Shown here one piece after another: positions 47,300 to 58,301 of a stretch of 64,000 bases of DNA; position 1 is the first letter of the stretch, and each line of letters begins with the position of its first letter. Source of the stretch: Sutterella wadsworthensis 2_1_59BFAA (GTDB lineage Bacteria; Pseudomonadota; Gammaproteobacteria; Burkholderiales; Burkholderiaceae_F); assembly GCF_000297775.1 (NCBI RefSeq), contig NZ_JH815518.1, positions 11,149 to 75,148 of the forward strand, read 5' to 3'. Under the pieces are notes generated by a model. That model did not search any database. It had not been told where the DNA came from and worked only from the letters and a program-made list of their open reading frames with translations. Both the position numbers and the translations under genes were made by a program.

Positions 47300-48700
47300 G
47301 TGAAGTTTTTGGTCAACCATCTGCATTTCGTCGGCATCGGCGGTGCGGGCATGAGCGGCATCGCAGAGGTGATGCTCAATCTCGGCTACGTCGTGAGCGG
47401 CTCGGACCTCTCGAAGAGCGCCGTCACCGAGCGCCTGCAGTCGCTCGGTGCGCGCGTCTTCTGTGGCCACGACAAAAAGCACATCCGCGGCGCGGACGCC
47501 GTGGTGATTTCGTCGGCGGTGCATGAGGACAACCCGGAGGTCGTCGCCGCCCGCGAGCTCGGCATTCCCGTCGTGCCGCGCGCCGTGATGCTCGCCGAAC
47601 TGATGCGTCTTCGCCGCGGAATCGCAATTGCGGGCGCCCACGGAAAGACTACGACCACGTCGCTCACTGCGTCGCTGCTCGCCGCAGGCGATCTTGATCC
47701 GACCTTCGTGATCGGCGGCCGTCTCAACAGCGCGGGTGCGAACGCCAGGCTCGGCACGGGCGAATTCCTCGTCGCCGAGGCGGATGAGTCGGACGCGTCA
47801 TTCCTCAACCTCACACCCGTGATTTCCGCCGTCACCAACATCGACGAAGATCACATGGACACGTACGGCCACAGCTTCGAGAACCTGAAGTCCGCCTTCG
47901 TCGACTTCCTCGAGAGGCTCCCGTTTTACGGCGTAGCCGTGCTCTGCGCCGATGACGAGCATGTGCTCGAGATTCGTCCGCGCGTGACCAAGCCCGTGAT
48001 TCTCTACGGTCTGTCGGCCGACGCTCAGGTGCGCGCGATCGACGTGCGCGCCGTCGGCACGCAGATGGCCTTCACGATCCTGAGGCCCGATCATCCGCCG
48101 CTTCCCGTCGTACTCAACCTGCCAGGCATCCACAACGTGAGGAATGCTCTGGCCGCCGTGGCGATCGCCACCGTGGTGGGCGTCTCCGACGAGGCCATTG
48201 TTCGTGGCCTCTCGGAATTCCGCGGCGTGGGCCGCCGCTTCACGCAATACGGCGACATTCCCGTGCGTGCCGCCGACGGAAGTGTGACGGGCCACTACAA
48301 GCTCATCGACGACTACGGTCATCATCCCCATGAAATGGCGGCGACGCTTGCCGCCGTGCGCGGCGTCTGGCCCGAAAAGCGCGTCATCGTCGCTTTCCAG
48401 CCGCATCGCTACACGCGCACCCGCGACTGCTTCGAGCAGTTCGTCGACGTGCTCGAGGACATCGACGGGCTCGTGCTCGCCGAGGTCTACCCTGCGGGCG
48501 AAGCTCTGATCGAAGGTGCGGACAGCGAGCATCTTGCCGCAGCCATTGCCGCCAAGGGCTTCCACCGACCCGTCGTCGTGCCCGTCGAGGGCGTGGCCGA
48601 TGCGATCGCGGGCATGGTGCGCGACGGCGACGTCGTCATCACCATGGGCGCAGGCTCCATCGGTAGGGTCGCGCCTGCGATCGCCGACGGCGCGAAGTGA
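47300..48700 (+). CDS. murC: UDP-N-acetylmuramate--L-alanine ligase
   Basis: 466 residues. [16 protein letters not shown] at the start, P-loop [21 protein letters not shown] and [13 protein letters not shown] follow. First amino-acid addition to UDP-MurNAc. GTG start at 47300 with GAGGAGA upstream. Confidence 0.97.
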   Translation: MKFLVNHLHFVGIGGAGMSGIAEVMLNLGYVVSGSDLSKSAVTERLQSLGARVFCGHDKKHIRGADAVVISSAVHEDNPEVVAARELGIPVVPRAVMLAELMRLRRGIAIAGAHGKTTTTSLTASLLAAGDLDPTFVIGGRLNSAGANARLGTGEFLVAEADESDASFLNLTPVISAVTNIDEDHMDTYGHSFENLKSAFVDFLERLPFYGVAVLCADDEHVLEIRPRVTKPVILYGLSADAQVRAIDVRAVGTQMAFTILRPDHPPLPVVLNLPGIHNVRNALAAVAIATVVGVSDEAIVRGLSEFRGVGRRFTQYGDIPVRAADGSVTGHYKLIDDYGHHPHEMAATLAAVRGVWPEKRVIVAFQPHRYTRTRDCFEQFVDVLEDIDGLVLAEVYPAGEALIEGADSEHLAAAIAAKGFHRPVVVPVEGVADAIAGMVRDGDVVITMGAGSIGRVAPAIADGAK

Positions 48701-48752
48701 CGCGGGAACTTTGAATTGAATCGAATGAATTGAACGGAAAGGATTAGTGAAG

Positions 48753-49685
48753 ATGGAAAACTTAGGTCGTGTCGTGCTGCTGATGGGCGGCGTTTCCTCC
48801 GAGCGCGAGGTCTCTCTGATGTCCGGCGAAGGCGTCCACAAGGCGCTCGTGTCGAAGGGCGTTGACGTCCTCAAGTTCGACCCGAAGACGGACAGCCTTG
48901 AGACGCTTGAAAAGGGTGGCTTCGACCGCGCGTTCATCGCGCTGCACGGCCGTCTCGGCGAGGACGGCACCATTCAGGGCGTGCTCAACTATCTCGGCAT
49001 CCCGTATACGGGGCCGGGCGTTACGGCGAGCGCCATGGCCATCGACAAGGATCTGACGAAGCGCGTGTGGCGCAGTGCGGGTATTCCCGTACCCGAGGGC
49101 GTCATGATTGATCCGAAGGCGGACGACGCCGTGCTTGAAGAGGCCATTGCGTGTCTCGGCGCGACGGGTCTCGTGGTCAAGCCCGCTCACGACGGTTCCT
49201 CGATCGGCGTCACCAAGCTCGCCGAGCCGACCGTCGCCGCCCTCAGGAAGGCGCTTGAGGACGCTGCGGGCGTCCGCGGCGACGAGGTGCTTGTCGAGGA
49301 GTACATCCACGGCAGGGAGTTCACGGTCGCCGTGCTTGACGGTCGTGCGCTTCCCGTGATTGAGATCCGCGCTCCTGAAGGCGACTACGACTTCAACAAC
49401 AAGTACTTCGGCGACGCAGTGCACTACGACTGCCCCGCGAAGCTCGAAGACGAAGCGGCCGCGACGCTCGGCTCGCTCTGCGAACGTGCGTTTGCCGCCG
49501 TAGGCGCACGCGGCTGGTCCCGCATCGACGCGCTGCAGCGCGCCGACGGCTCCTTCGCGCTGCTCGAGATCAATACGTCGCCCGGCATGACGCCTCATTC
49601 GCTCGTGCCGATGGCGGCCCGTGCGGTCGGCATGGATTATGCCGACCTGTGCCTCAAGGTTCTGTCGCTCGCCCGCTGCGACTGA
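48753..49685 (+). CDS. ddl: D-alanine--D-alanine ligase
   Basis: 310 residues, ATP-grasp fold, DdlB-type length. LLMGGVSSEREVSLMSG at the start, VKPAHDGSSIGVTKL, VEEYIHGREFTVAVL and LLEINTSPGMTPHS follow. AAAGGA lies nine bases before ATG 48753; an in-frame GTG six bases earlier is too close to it. Confidence 0.96.
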   Translation: MENLGRVVLLMGGVSSEREVSLMSGEGVHKALVSKGVDVLKFDPKTDSLETLEKGGFDRAFIALHGRLGEDGTIQGVLNYLGIPYTGPGVTASAMAIDKDLTKRVWRSAGIPVPEGVMIDPKADDAVLEEAIACLGATGLVVKPAHDGSSIGVTKLAEPTVAALRKALEDAAGVRGDEVLVEEYIHGREFTVAVLDGRALPVIEIRAPEGDYDFNNKYFGDAVHYDCPAKLEDEAAATLGSLCERAFAAVGARGWSRIDALQRADGSFALLEINTSPGMTPHSLVPMAARAVGMDYADLCLKVLSLARCD

Positions 49686-49719
49686 GCGCGGGAGCGGATG
49701 ACAGACGGAGTTTCGCAGG

Positions 49720-50661
49720 ATGAAGGCTGAGAGTCCCGAAAACCCCGCGGAGGCCGTCACGCCTGAAGAGGCGATCGAGCGGCGTGCTCTGGCGCGTGCG
49801 CAGGAGGAGGCCCGCGAGGCCCGCCGCGCAAGCCTGCGCTTCTGGACGAAGACGGTCTGCGGTCTGGCTGCGGCGGCCGTCGTTGTGCTTGGCGCAGGCC
49901 GTGCGGCCGATGCGGTGATGCATCTGCCCGTCTTCGACTTCTCGACTCTGGAGGTCGAGGGGGATGTTGCGCGCGTGCCCGTCGAGCGCGTGAAGCAGGC
50001 GGTGGAGCCCGTCATTCGGGGCAACTTCTTCACCGAGGATCTCGACGAGGTCCGCAGGGCGGCCGAGACGGTGCCTTGGGTGAAGCGTGCCGTGGTGAGG
50101 AGAGTCTGGCCCGACGGCCTTCGCATTGCCGTCGAAACCTACAGCGCCTTCGCGGTCTATGAGGACGGTCGTCTTGTCGATCCAGATGGCGTGCTCTTTT
50201 CCGCCAATCCCGACGAGCGCGACAACCCGTCCGATCCGCTGCCCAACTTCTACGGTCCTGCAGGACAGACCGCTCAGATCGCCCGATACTACAGGGAGTT
50301 CTCCCGCGCGTTGAGCTCCATCGGCGCGACGGTGACGGACGTCGCCTGCAGCGATCGCGGCGGCTGGAGCCTCGTGATGGCTTCGGGCGACATTCCCGCA
50401 ACGCGCGTGGAACTCGGCAGGGAGGACGCAGGCACGAACATCGTGGCGAAGGTTGCCGATCTGGCGGCGGCCTACCCGAGGGTCGTCGAGCTGATGGACG
50501 GACCGCCCGCCTCCATCGACCTGCGCTATGACAGGGCGTTTGCGGCCACGCTTCCCGACCGCGAAGCCATTCGAAAACTGCGGGAAGCCGAACAGAGAAC
50601 GGATACGGATGTCCCGGACGAAGAGCCTGGGAGCGCACAGCACGATGAACAACCCGAATGA
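49720..50661 (+). CDS. ftsQ: Cell division protein FtsQ
   Basis: 313 residues. A charged cytoplasmic N-terminus (about 1-40), one membrane helix (about 46-66), a POTRA-like region beginning FDFSTLEVEGDVARV, and an FtsQ beta domain with VPWVKRAVVRRVWPDGLRI. It recruits FtsL/FtsB to the septum. The C-terminal 30 residues are acidic and low complexity. Overlaps the ftsA start by 17 bases. Confidence 0.92.
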   Translation: MKAESPENPAEAVTPEEAIERRALARAQEEAREARRASLRFWTKTVCGLAAAAVVVLGAGRAADAVMHLPVFDFSTLEVEGDVARVPVERVKQAVEPVIRGNFFTEDLDEVRRAAETVPWVKRAVVRRVWPDGLRIAVETYSAFAVYEDGRLVDPDGVLFSANPDERDNPSDPLPNFYGPAGQTAQIARYYREFSRALSSIGATVTDVACSDRGGWSLVMASGDIPATRVELGREDAGTNIVAKVADLAAAYPRVVELMDGPPASIDLRYDRAFAATLPDREAIRKLREAEQRTDTDVPDEEPGSAQHDEQPE

Positions 50662-51877
50662 TTATCTTGTCGGTCTCGACATCGGCTCCCACAAGGTGCT
50701 GTGCGTCGTTGCGCTCCCGTCGCCCAAGGGCGAGGGGCTCTACCGCATCTGTGGCTACAGCTTCAGGGATTCGCACGGCGTTCGAAACGGCATCGTGACG
50801 GATCTCAATGCCGCCGTCGACGACATCAAGGCGGCGGTGCGCGAGGCGCGCTCCGCAGGCAATCTTCCCGAGCTTTCGAATGCTTGGGTCGCCATCGGCG
50901 GCTCCTCGCTCACGAGCGAGAACTGCCTGGGCACGGCCGTCGTGCGAGGCAATGAGGTGAAGCCCGCGGACGTCGAGGCGGCGGAAAACAATGCGCGCGA
51001 GCACAGCTTGCGTCAGGGCAAGCAGCTCATCAAGATGATCCCGCAGGGCTATTCGTGCGGCGATACGTTTTCGCAGACGCCGGTCGGTCTGGTGGGCGAC
51101 AAGGTGACGGCCTACTATCATGCCGTTTACGGCTCCGTGAAGAACGCCGAGAACATGAAGCGCAGCCTGCTGCGTTCCGGCATCGAACTTGCGGGATATG
51201 AGCCTCATCCGATCGCCGCCGCGCTTGCGGTGAGTACGGAAAGCGACCGCTACAACGGCACGCTCGTCCTCGACATGGGGGCAGAGACGACGTCGATGAC
51301 GCTGGTGTACGAGCACAGGACGCTTCTGACGGCCGTCCGTCCCTTCGGGTCGGAATTCTTCACGCGCGACCTGAGCACGATCTTCGGCGTGTCGCTCGAC
51401 CAGGCCGAAGAGCTCAAGATCCGCTTCGGAAGCTGCAGCATGGACGGCGTGCTGCCGGGCGAAAGCGTCCGCCCCTCGCTGGAGGACGTGCGCGGCACGC
51501 CGCTCTGCTCGCGAAGCCTGATCGTGCAGACCCTGTACGAGCGCGCGAAGGAGTTCTTCCGCATCTATCGCGACGTCATCGAGAAGGCGGGCCATCTCGA
51601 CAAGGTCCATGCCGTGATCATCACGGGCGGAGGCGCGAACCTTCGCGCCATCGACGAAGTTGCGCGAGACGTGTTTGGAGTTCCCGTGCGCATTGGTGCG
51701 CCGCTCTGCTTTGATGAGAAGAATGCTCTTTCCATGAGGCCGAACGCCAGCGTTGCCGCAGGCCTGTTGATGGCGGCCGACAAGACGAGGGCCGCAGGCG
51801 ACAGCCGAAGCTACAGAACGCCGTCTCTTCTGAACCTTTCGGGAAGGATAAGAACCGTGTTTTTCGGGGACTACTGA
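50645..51877 (+). CDS. ftsA: Cell division protein FtsA
   Basis: 410 residues, actin-like membrane tether for FtsZ. NPNDYLVGLDIGSHKVLCVV is the phosphate-1 motif; VLDMGAETTSM and VIITGGGANLRAID are the later actin-fold motifs. The C-terminal SLLNLSGRIRTVFFGDY fits the amphipathic membrane helix. ATG 50645 lies inside the ftsQ end; the frame is open further upstream but the family start is here. Confidence 0.95.
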   Translation: MNNPNDYLVGLDIGSHKVLCVVALPSPKGEGLYRICGYSFRDSHGVRNGIVTDLNAAVDDIKAAVREARSAGNLPELSNAWVAIGGSSLTSENCLGTAVVRGNEVKPADVEAAENNAREHSLRQGKQLIKMIPQGYSCGDTFSQTPVGLVGDKVTAYYHAVYGSVKNAENMKRSLLRSGIELAGYEPHPIAAALAVSTESDRYNGTLVLDMGAETTSMTLVYEHRTLLTAVRPFGSEFFTRDLSTIFGVSLDQAEELKIRFGSCSMDGVLPGESVRPSLEDVRGTPLCSRSLIVQTLYERAKEFFRIYRDVIEKAGHLDKVHAVIITGGGANLRAIDEVARDVFGVPVRIGAPLCFDEKNALSMRPNASVAAGLLMAADKTRAAGDSRSYRTPSLLNLSGRIRTVFFGDY

Positions 51878-51969
51878 GCCCGCCTGCCGAAGCTGTTCGA
51901 GGCGGCTCCGGCAAGCAGAAAAGCCAAAAGTCCGCCATAATTAAAAAATTCGACATTTTGGGGTAGAAA

Positions 51970-53115
51970 ATGCCTTTTGAGATCCTGCAGGAACTTGATC
52001 CTCTGAACACCGTCATCAAGGTGATCGGCGTGGGCGGCGGCGGTGGCAATGCCGTCGAGCACATGATCACGCATGGTGCGAAGGGCATCGAATTTATCGC
52101 CGCGAACACGGACCATCAGGCCCTGTCTCGTTCGCGTGCGCACGTGAACATCCAGCTCGGCTCCACGGGCCTCGGCGCTGGCGCCAGGCCTGAAGTCGGC
52201 GCGGCCGCAGCTCAGGAAAAGCGCGAGCAGGTGGCCGAGGCCATCCGCGGCGCGCATCTGCTCTTCATCACCGCCGGCATGGGCGGCGGCACGGGCACGG
52301 GCGCTGCTCCCGTCATCGCCGAGATCGCCAAGGAAATGGGCATCCTCACGGTTGCCGTCGTCACGAAGCCCTTCAGCTTCGAAGGCGGCCGTCGCATGCG
52401 TTGCGCGGAAAAGGGCATCGAGAACCTCAAGGACAAGGTCGACTCGATGATCGTGATTCTCAACGAGAAGCTCGAGAGCGAATGCCCCCCGAACGCCACG
52501 ATGAAGGAATGCTTTGAAATGAGCAACGAAGTGCTCTACAAGGCATGCGTGGGCATTGCGGAAATCATCCACACGCCTGGCACCATCAACGTCGACTTCG
52601 AGGACCTGAAGACGGTCATGAGCGAACGCGGCACGGCCATCATTGGCCTGGCGTCCGCCTCCGGTCCGGACCGCGCCCGCGTGGCTGCGGAAAAGGCTAT
52701 CGCCTGTCCGCTTCTCGAAGGTGCGAACCTCCAGGGCGCCCGCGGCCTGCTCGCCTACTTCACGGGCAACGAGTCGGTCACGCTTGCCGAAATCAAGGAG
52801 GCCATGGCGGTGCTCAACACCTTCGTCCACAAGAGCGCCATCGTGATCTTCGGCTCCGCCATCTCCGAGGAGATGGGCGACGAGATCCGCGTGACCCTCG
52901 TGGCGACCGGCCTCGACCGTCCGCTCGATGCGAACGAACCCGGCTCGGGCGTTCAGGCTCCCGCAGTCTTCAACGCCTCGTCCGAAGCCCCCGCTGGCCT
53001 TCAGACCCCGGTCTTCGGCCAGACGCTGGAGGCCCCTGCGCCCGAACCCGCCGCTCAGCAGGGGGATGCCGCGGTTGACGTGTCCAAGTTCGTCATTCCG
53101 ACCTATCTGAAGTAA
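51970..53115 (+). CDS. ftsZ: Cell division protein FtsZ
   Basis: 381 residues, tubulin-like GTPase forming the Z ring. [14 protein letters not shown] at the start, and the GTP-binding [13 protein letters not shown] near residue 105. The linker after about residue 318 is short (some 50 residues, Pro/Ala-rich). The C-terminal peptide reads [10 protein letters not shown] and is the extreme end of the protein; the common form is DIPAFLRKQ with a few residues beyond. Last gene of the cluster, with a terminator after it. A 92-base gap precedes it, AT-rich near the start, with GGGG before ATG. Confidence 0.97.
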   Translation: MPFEILQELDPLNTVIKVIGVGGGGGNAVEHMITHGAKGIEFIAANTDHQALSRSRAHVNIQLGSTGLGAGARPEVGAAAAQEKREQVAEAIRGAHLLFITAGMGGGTGTGAAPVIAEIAKEMGILTVAVVTKPFSFEGGRRMRCAEKGIENLKDKVDSMIVILNEKLESECPPNATMKECFEMSNEVLYKACVGIAEIIHTPGTINVDFEDLKTVMSERGTAIIGLASASGPDRARVAAEKAIACPLLEGANLQGARGLLAYFTGNESVTLAEIKEAMAVLNTFVHKSAIVIFGSAISEEMGDEIRVTLVATGLDRPLDANEPGSGVQAPAVFNASSEAPAGLQTPVFGQTLEAPAPEPAAQQGDAAVDVSKFVIPTYLK

Positions 53116-53157
53116 GCCGCTCCGTCGGGCACGGCCCGTTCGGGGACCCAGAAGGAA

Positions 53158-53181
53158 GCCGGCGCGTCAAGCGCCGGTTTT
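53158..53181 (+). terminator. Terminator after ftsZ
   Basis: GCCGGCGC/GCGCCGG arms with GTCAA loop, then TTTTC. It ends the dcw transcript 17 bases before lpxC. Confidence 0.65.
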
Positions 53182-53197
53182 CGTACGGAGATCACTC

Positions 53198-54118
53198 ATG
53201 TTCAAGCAGCGCACGCTCAGGCAGTCCGTCGAGACCGTCGGGATCGGGCTTCACAGCGGCCGCAAGGTGCACCTCGTGCTTCGCCCCGCGGAACCCGACA
53301 CGGGCATTCTCTACAGGCGCGTGGACATTCGTCCCGCCGTCGAGATTCCCGCTCATCCCCTCAACGTGAACGACACGCGCATGGCCACGACGGTCAACGT
53401 CGGCAAGGCCGCCGTGGCGACCATCGAGCATCTGATGAGCGCCTTCAACGGCCTCGGCATCGACAACGTGATCGTCGAGGTTGACTCCGCCGAGATTCCG
53501 ATCATGGACGGCTCGGGTGCAAGCTTCGTCTTCCTGCTTCATCAGGCGGGCATCGTTGAGCAGGACGCGCCCAAGCGCTTCGTGCGGGTGCTCAAGCCCG
53601 TCGAGGTTCGCGAAGGCGACAAGCTCGCAAGGCTTGAGCCGCACGAGGGCTTTCGTCTCACGTTCACCATCGCCTTCGGTCATCCGGCGATCGACCGCAC
53701 GGAGCAGAAGGCGGACGTCGACTTCTCGCGCGTCACGTACGAGCAGGCGGTCTCCCGTGCCCGCACATTCGGTTTCGTGCAGGATGTGGAGATGCTTCGC
53801 CGCATGGGGCTCGCCCAGGGCGGCTCGCTCGAGAACGCCATCGTGATGGACGAGTTTCGCATTCTCAATCCGGGCGGCCTGCGCGAGAACGACGAGTTCG
53901 TCAAGCACAAGATCCTGGACGCAATGGGCGACCTCTACGTGCTTGGTCATCCGCTTCTTGCGCATTACGTTGCGCACAAGTCGGGTCACGGCCTCAACAA
54001 CCAGCTCCTGCGCGCTCTTCTTGCAGACGAGACGGCCTGGGAGTGGGCGACGTTCGACAGGGCCGAGGACTGCCCCGTCGACTTCTGGATGCAGAAGACC
54101 GATCAGGTAAGGCCGTAA
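53198..54118 (+). CDS. lpxC: UDP-3-O-acyl-N-acetylglucosamine deacetylase
   Basis: 306 residues. Committed, zinc-dependent step of lipid A synthesis. The zinc ligands are His78 (TIEHLMSA), His237 and Asp241 ([10 protein letters not shown]). [13 protein letters not shown] at the start and [12 protein letters not shown] are typical. The ftsZ-lpxC order is common in proteobacteria. Its 3' end overlaps the converging DciA-like gene by 16 bases. Confidence 0.97.
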   Translation: MFKQRTLRQSVETVGIGLHSGRKVHLVLRPAEPDTGILYRRVDIRPAVEIPAHPLNVNDTRMATTVNVGKAAVATIEHLMSAFNGLGIDNVIVEVDSAEIPIMDGSGASFVFLLHQAGIVEQDAPKRFVRVLKPVEVREGDKLARLEPHEGFRLTFTIAFGHPAIDRTEQKADVDFSRVTYEQAVSRARTFGFVQDVEMLRRMGLAQGGSLENAIVMDEFRILNPGGLRENDEFVKHKILDAMGDLYVLGHPLLAHYVAHKSGHGLNNQLLRALLADETAWEWATFDRAEDCPVDFWMQKTDQVRP

Positions 54119-55242
54119 AGTCCCTCTGCAATCGCACGCGCGTCCTGCGGACGCTCCGACAGCGCCTTGGCGGCTTCCAGAAGCTGCGCAAGGCGCTTCG
54201 TGTTTTCAGGCGTCGGATTCTCTAGCATGGAAAGGCGTTCGGCCTCCCTGCGGATGTCGGCGTGAAGGGCCTCGGGGTAGTGGGCCTCATCGGGTGCGAG
54301 GGTCGGAATGTGGCTCATCAGGGCCTTGCGCATGCGCGGGGACGGCGTTTCGCGCGCGAGAGACGCAATGGCGGCCGCCGCGGCGGCGGAAACGCGCGGT
54401 GCGGCGGGCGGCGCCTGAGGGGCTTCCTCGTCTTCGGGTGCGACGAGAGCGGCCTCGGCGGCCTGCGCGTCCGAGGGCAGAAGCTCAAGCGCGCGGTTGA
54501 TGGCGTCGAGTCTGGCGTCGATTCGCTCGAGCCTGTGCACGGCGACAAGCCTGCGGTCCTTCTGTTCGGCCAGAAGCTCAAGCTTTCGCTCGCGCTCGGC
54601 CTCAAGTCTCGGATAGTCTCTGGCCTCCTCCTCGGTGGGGATGATCGCGGCGTTGATGCCGTGCGTCAGGTCCGCTACGAGCGTCGTGAGGCGCATGCGC
54701 TCGGTGCTCAGGTCGATCGATTCCCTGCCGAGACGCTCCTCGAGAAGACGCCGGCGGTTTTCCTCGCCGGGCTTGATCACGTTGCGAAGTCTTTCCATCG
54801 TGGCCTTGAGGGCGGGATCCTCGATGTCGTCAAGAATGCCCGAGATGGCGGCGGCACCCACTGCGGACGGCGCGCGCTCGATCCGCGGAATAGGAACGCC
54901 CGCCTGGGGTGCGGGGCGCTTCGGAATGATGCGGGCGTCGACGGCGGTGACGGGAAGACCCGCCGCTGCTGCGGCGGCGGCCAGTCTGGGGGTGAGCTGT
55001 CTGATTCTGTTTTGTTGGACGGCGCTTTCAGCCAGAAGCACGAGCGTGTGCCCCTCGACGCGGCAGTAGGCGGGATCTGTGAAGTCGATGCTCATCCTGA
55101 AGGGGCGAAGCACGTGGGCTGCGACTGCGCCTGCGCGCTTTGAAAGCGCGTAGGAGGCCATCAGCGGTTGCAGCTCGTCGCGGGCGAGGCAGCTGTCGAT
55201 CGTCTGTCGTCCGATTCTTCGGCGGATGAAGTCTTGTGTCAC
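54103..55242 (-). CDS. DciA-like (DUF721) protein with a long C-terminal extension
   Basis: 379 residues. Residues 1 to about 105 resemble DUF721/DciA, the loader-type partner of replicative helicase DnaB in most bacteria: [22 protein letters not shown] matches the core pattern, and the position between lpxC and secA is where betaproteobacteria often carry this gene. The remaining 270 residues are not recognised: a Pro-rich linker, a charged helical stretch at about 200-260 (probable coiled coil), an Ala/Pro linker, and a final helical part. Ordinary DciA proteins are about 100-180 residues. The identification rests on a short region and on context. Confidence 0.6.
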   Translation of the reverse strand: MTQDFIRRRIGRQTIDSCLARDELQPLMASYALSKRAGAVAAHVLRPFRMSIDFTDPAYCRVEGHTLVLLAESAVQQNRIRQLTPRLAAAAAAAGLPVTAVDARIIPKRPAPQAGVPIPRIERAPSAVGAAAISGILDDIEDPALKATMERLRNVIKPGEENRRRLLEERLGRESIDLSTERMRLTTLVADLTHGINAAIIPTEEEARDYPRLEAERERKLELLAEQKDRRLVAVHRLERIDARLDAINRALELLPSDAQAAEAALVAPEDEEAPQAPPAAPRVSAAAAAAIASLARETPSPRMRKALMSHIPTLAPDEAHYPEALHADIRREAERLSMLENPTPENTKRLAQLLEAAKALSERPQDARAIAEGLYGLT

Positions 55243-55320
55243 ATTGCGACCTTGTTGTAAGAGAAGGAAAACGCCTACAGAATAGCCCGTAGGTACAAAT
55301 CAGGTGGCGGAATTCTGTGC

Positions 55321-55500
55321 GATAATCCAACAGCTATGCAGGTCGGGGCCTGCGGAGGGGCGCTACGCACGCCTTTCCAACAGGGAGGAGGCTCCGGCGC
55401 AACCGAAAACAGGGTAGCACGGAACAGCGCCGGCGTGAGCGGCGCGGCCATGCCGCATATGGTTCCGTCCGTGCCCTCAGATCCATTCTGGTTACACACA
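55321..55500 (+). promoter_or_regulatory. secA promoter (extended -10) and leader
   Basis: GATAAT at 55321-55326 preceded by TGC forms an extended -10 (TGCGATAAT); no good -35. The leader is about 170 nt and contains CCGGCGC/GCGCCGG arms (55394-55400, 55427-55433). An in-frame ATG at 55336 has no stop before secA. No clear ribosome site precedes the secA ATG. No secM-like gene is present. Confidence 0.4.
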
Positions 55501-58197
55501 ATGTTTGACGAACTTCTGACAAAAATCTTCGGTAGTCGCAACGACCGCCTGATCAAGCAATATCGCCGCAAGTGCGATGCCATCAACAAGCTCGAGCCCG
55601 CCATGCAGGCGCTCTCGGACGAAGAGTTGAAGGCCAAGACGCAGGAATTCCGCGACCGCATCGCCAAGGGCGCGACGACCGACGAGCTCCTCCCCGAAGC
55701 TTTTGCCGTGGTTCGTGAAGCCTCCGTGCGCGTGCTCGGCATGCGCCACTTCGACGTGCAGCTCATCGGCGCAATGGTTCTCAACGACGGCAAGATCGCT
55801 GAAATGCGCACGGGCGAAGGCAAGACACTCACCGCCACGCTCGCCGTGTACCTCAACGCCCTTCCCGGCAAGGGCTGCCACGTCGTGACCGTCAACGATT
55901 ACCTTGCCTCCCGCGACGCGGACTGGATGGGCCGCCTCTACAACTGGCTCGGTCTTTCGGTCGGCAAGATTCTCTCGAATCAGAACAACGAGGAAAAGCG
56001 CGCCGCCTATGCCTCCGACATCACGTACGGCACGAACAACGAATTCGGCTTCGACTACCTGCGTGACAACATGGAGTACGACGTCGCCGCTCGCCGCCAG
56101 CGTCCGCTCTACTATGCGATCGTCGACGAAGTGGACTCGATTCTCATTGACGAGGCCCGCACGCCGCTCATCATCTCCGGCCCCGCCGACGACAACACGG
56201 AACTCTATCGTGCCGTCAACGACATTCCGCCGCTCCTTACCCGCCAGGCTGAGGAAAAGGGCGAGGGCGACTATTGGGTCGATGAGAAGGCCCATCAGGT
56301 CTACCTCTCCGAGGCCGGTCACGAGCATCTCGAGCAGATTCTCTCCGAGCGCGGTCTCGTGCAGCAGGGCGAGTCGCTCTATGCGCCGAAGAACATCATC
56401 CTGATGCACCACCTCAACGCCGCCCTGCGTGCGCACACGCTCTTCCACCGCGACCAGCACTACGTCGTGCAGAACGGCGAGATCGTCATCGTCGACGAGT
56501 TCACGGGCCGCCTGATGCCAGGCCGCCGCTGGAGCGAAGGTCTTCACCAGGCCGTCGAGGCCAAGGAAGGCGTGAAGATCCAGCAGGAAAACCAGACGAT
56601 GGCGTCGATCACGTTCCAGAACTTCTTCCGCATGTACGGGAAGCTCTCCGGCATGACCGGCACGGCCGACACCGAAGCCTACGAATTCCAAGACATCTAC
56701 GGCCTTGAAACGGTCGTCGTGCCGACGCATCGCAAGATGGTCCGCATCGACGAGCAGGACAAGGTCTACCGCACGGTCAACGAAAAGTACCGCGCGATCA
56801 TCGACGACGTGAAGGCCTGCTACGAACGCCGTCAGCCGGTACTTCTCGGCACGACCTCGATCGAAAACTCCGAGCTTCTCTCCTCCATGCTCACGAAGGA
56901 AGGCATTCCGCACAACGTGCTCAATGCCAAGCAGCATGACAGGGAAGCCCAGATCGTTCTCGAAGCAGGCCGTCCCGGCGTCGTGACGATCGCCACGAAC
57001 ATGGCCGGCCGAGGCACCGACATCGTGCTCGGCGGCGGCATCAACAAGGCTGTCGACGCCATTCGTGCCGACGAGACGCTTACTGAAGAGCAGCGCGAGG
57101 CGAAGATCGCCGAAGTGAAGGCCGAATGGCAGAAGCTTCACGACATCGTCGTGGAGGCTGGCGGCCTGCGCATCATCGGTTCCGAACGTCACGAGTCCCG
57201 CCGCATCGACAACCAGCTCCGCGGCCGTGCAGGCCGTCAGGGCGACCCGGGTAGCTCCTGCTTCTATCTCTCGATGGAAGACCAGCTCCTGCGCATCTTC
57301 GGCGGCGACCGCATGCGTGCCATCGCCGATAAGCTCCGCCTTGAAGAAGGCGAGGCCATCGAGTCCAAGATGCTCACCCGCATGATCGAGTCCGCCCAGC
57401 GCAAGGTCGAAGGCCGCAACTACGACATCCGCAAGCAGCTGCTTGAGTTCGACGACGTCCAGAACGACCAGCGTCACGAAATCTACGGCCTGCGCAATCA
57501 GATCCTTGAGAGCGAGGACATCTCCGAGCTCGTCAAGAACCTGCGCGAAGGCCTCTTTACGGACCTCTTCCGCGCCTATGTGCCGGCCGAGACCGTTGAG
57601 GAGCAGTGGGATCTCGACGGTCTTCAGACGAAGCTTGCCGGCGAGTTCGGCATTGTGATCGACTTCAAGCAGCTTCTTGACTCGAACGACCAGTTCACGG
57701 ACGACGACCTGCTCGAGGCGCTTCTCAAGCAGGCCGAGGCCCAGTACGTCGAGAAGGAGCAGATGGTCGGTCACGAGGCCTTCACGGGTTTTGCCCGCTC
57801 CCTTCTCCTTCAGATTCTCGACCAGCTGTGGCGCCAGCACATTTCCGCGCTTGAGGCCCTTCGTCAGGGCATCTACTTGCGCGGCTATGCTCAGAAGCAG
57901 CCCAAGCAGGAATACAAGCGCGAGGCCTTCAACATGTTCGAGCAGCTGCTCGACCAGATCCGCGAGACCCTCGTGCGCGTGCTCATGCAGGTTCAGATCA
58001 ACGTGAAGCCCGCCGAAGAGCCCGCCCAGCAGCAGCCTGTCGAGGAACCTGCTCCCGCCGAGGCGACAGGTAGCGCGCTCGAGAACATGCCCAAGGAGGA
58101 GCTCGATCCCGCGCTCTTCGCGCATGTCGGCCGCAATGATCCGTGCCCGTGCGGCTCCGGCCGCCGATTCAAGGACTGTCACGGCCGTCTCTCCTGA
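55501..58197 (+). CDS. secA: Protein translocase ATPase SecA
   Basis: 898 residues, motor of the Sec pathway. [15 protein letters not shown] at the start is canonical. Walker A GEGKT is near residue 105, [18 protein letters not shown] is the DEAD motif, and [15 protein letters not shown] is in the second ATPase fold. The C-terminal zinc finger is Cys882-x-Cys884-x8-Cys893-His894 for SecB and phospholipid binding. A Pro/Glu/Gln linker precedes it. ATG 55501 fits the family start; an in-frame 55-codon extension upstream has no homology. Terminator follows. Confidence 0.97.
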   Translation: MFDELLTKIFGSRNDRLIKQYRRKCDAINKLEPAMQALSDEELKAKTQEFRDRIAKGATTDELLPEAFAVVREASVRVLGMRHFDVQLIGAMVLNDGKIAEMRTGEGKTLTATLAVYLNALPGKGCHVVTVNDYLASRDADWMGRLYNWLGLSVGKILSNQNNEEKRAAYASDITYGTNNEFGFDYLRDNMEYDVAARRQRPLYYAIVDEVDSILIDEARTPLIISGPADDNTELYRAVNDIPPLLTRQAEEKGEGDYWVDEKAHQVYLSEAGHEHLEQILSERGLVQQGESLYAPKNIILMHHLNAALRAHTLFHRDQHYVVQNGEIVIVDEFTGRLMPGRRWSEGLHQAVEAKEGVKIQQENQTMASITFQNFFRMYGKLSGMTGTADTEAYEFQDIYGLETVVVPTHRKMVRIDEQDKVYRTVNEKYRAIIDDVKACYERRQPVLLGTTSIENSELLSSMLTKEGIPHNVLNAKQHDREAQIVLEAGRPGVVTIATNMAGRGTDIVLGGGINKAVDAIRADETLTEEQREAKIAEVKAEWQKLHDIVVEAGGLRIIGSERHESRRIDNQLRGRAGRQGDPGSSCFYLSMEDQLLRIFGGDRMRAIADKLRLEEGEAIESKMLTRMIESAQRKVEGRNYDIRKQLLEFDDVQNDQRHEIYGLRNQILESEDISELVKNLREGLFTDLFRAYVPAETVEEQWDLDGLQTKLAGEFGIVIDFKQLLDSNDQFTDDDLLEALLKQAEAQYVEKEQMVGHEAFTGFARSLLLQILDQLWRQHISALEALRQGIYLRGYAQKQPKQEYKREAFNMFEQLLDQIRETLVRVLMQVQINVKPAEEPAQQQPVEEPAPAEATGSALENMPKEELDPALFAHVGRNDPCPCGSGRRFKDCHGRLS

Positions 58198-58229
58198 GAG
58201 GCTGACGAATAGTCCTGAATGACTTTCAG

Positions 58230-58264
58230 AGCCCGTCTTCGCGTTTCGTGAAGGCGGGCTTTTC
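58230..58264 (+). terminator. Terminator after secA
   Basis: Eleven-pair stem AGCCCGTCTTC/GAAGGCGGGCT (one T-G pair), then TTTTCC. It lies between secA and the ArgJ-like gene. Confidence 0.8.
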
Positions 58265-58301
58265 CTTGGCGGTCGCCAATGTCAATGCTGGAGATTCGGA
58301 C

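Noticed and set aside
55492-58182. An open frame of almost 900 codons antisense to secA
   Set aside because: GC-rich codons with G or C in third position leave the antisense frame without stops. SecA on the plus strand is unmistakable, and the antisense protein has no recognisable motif.
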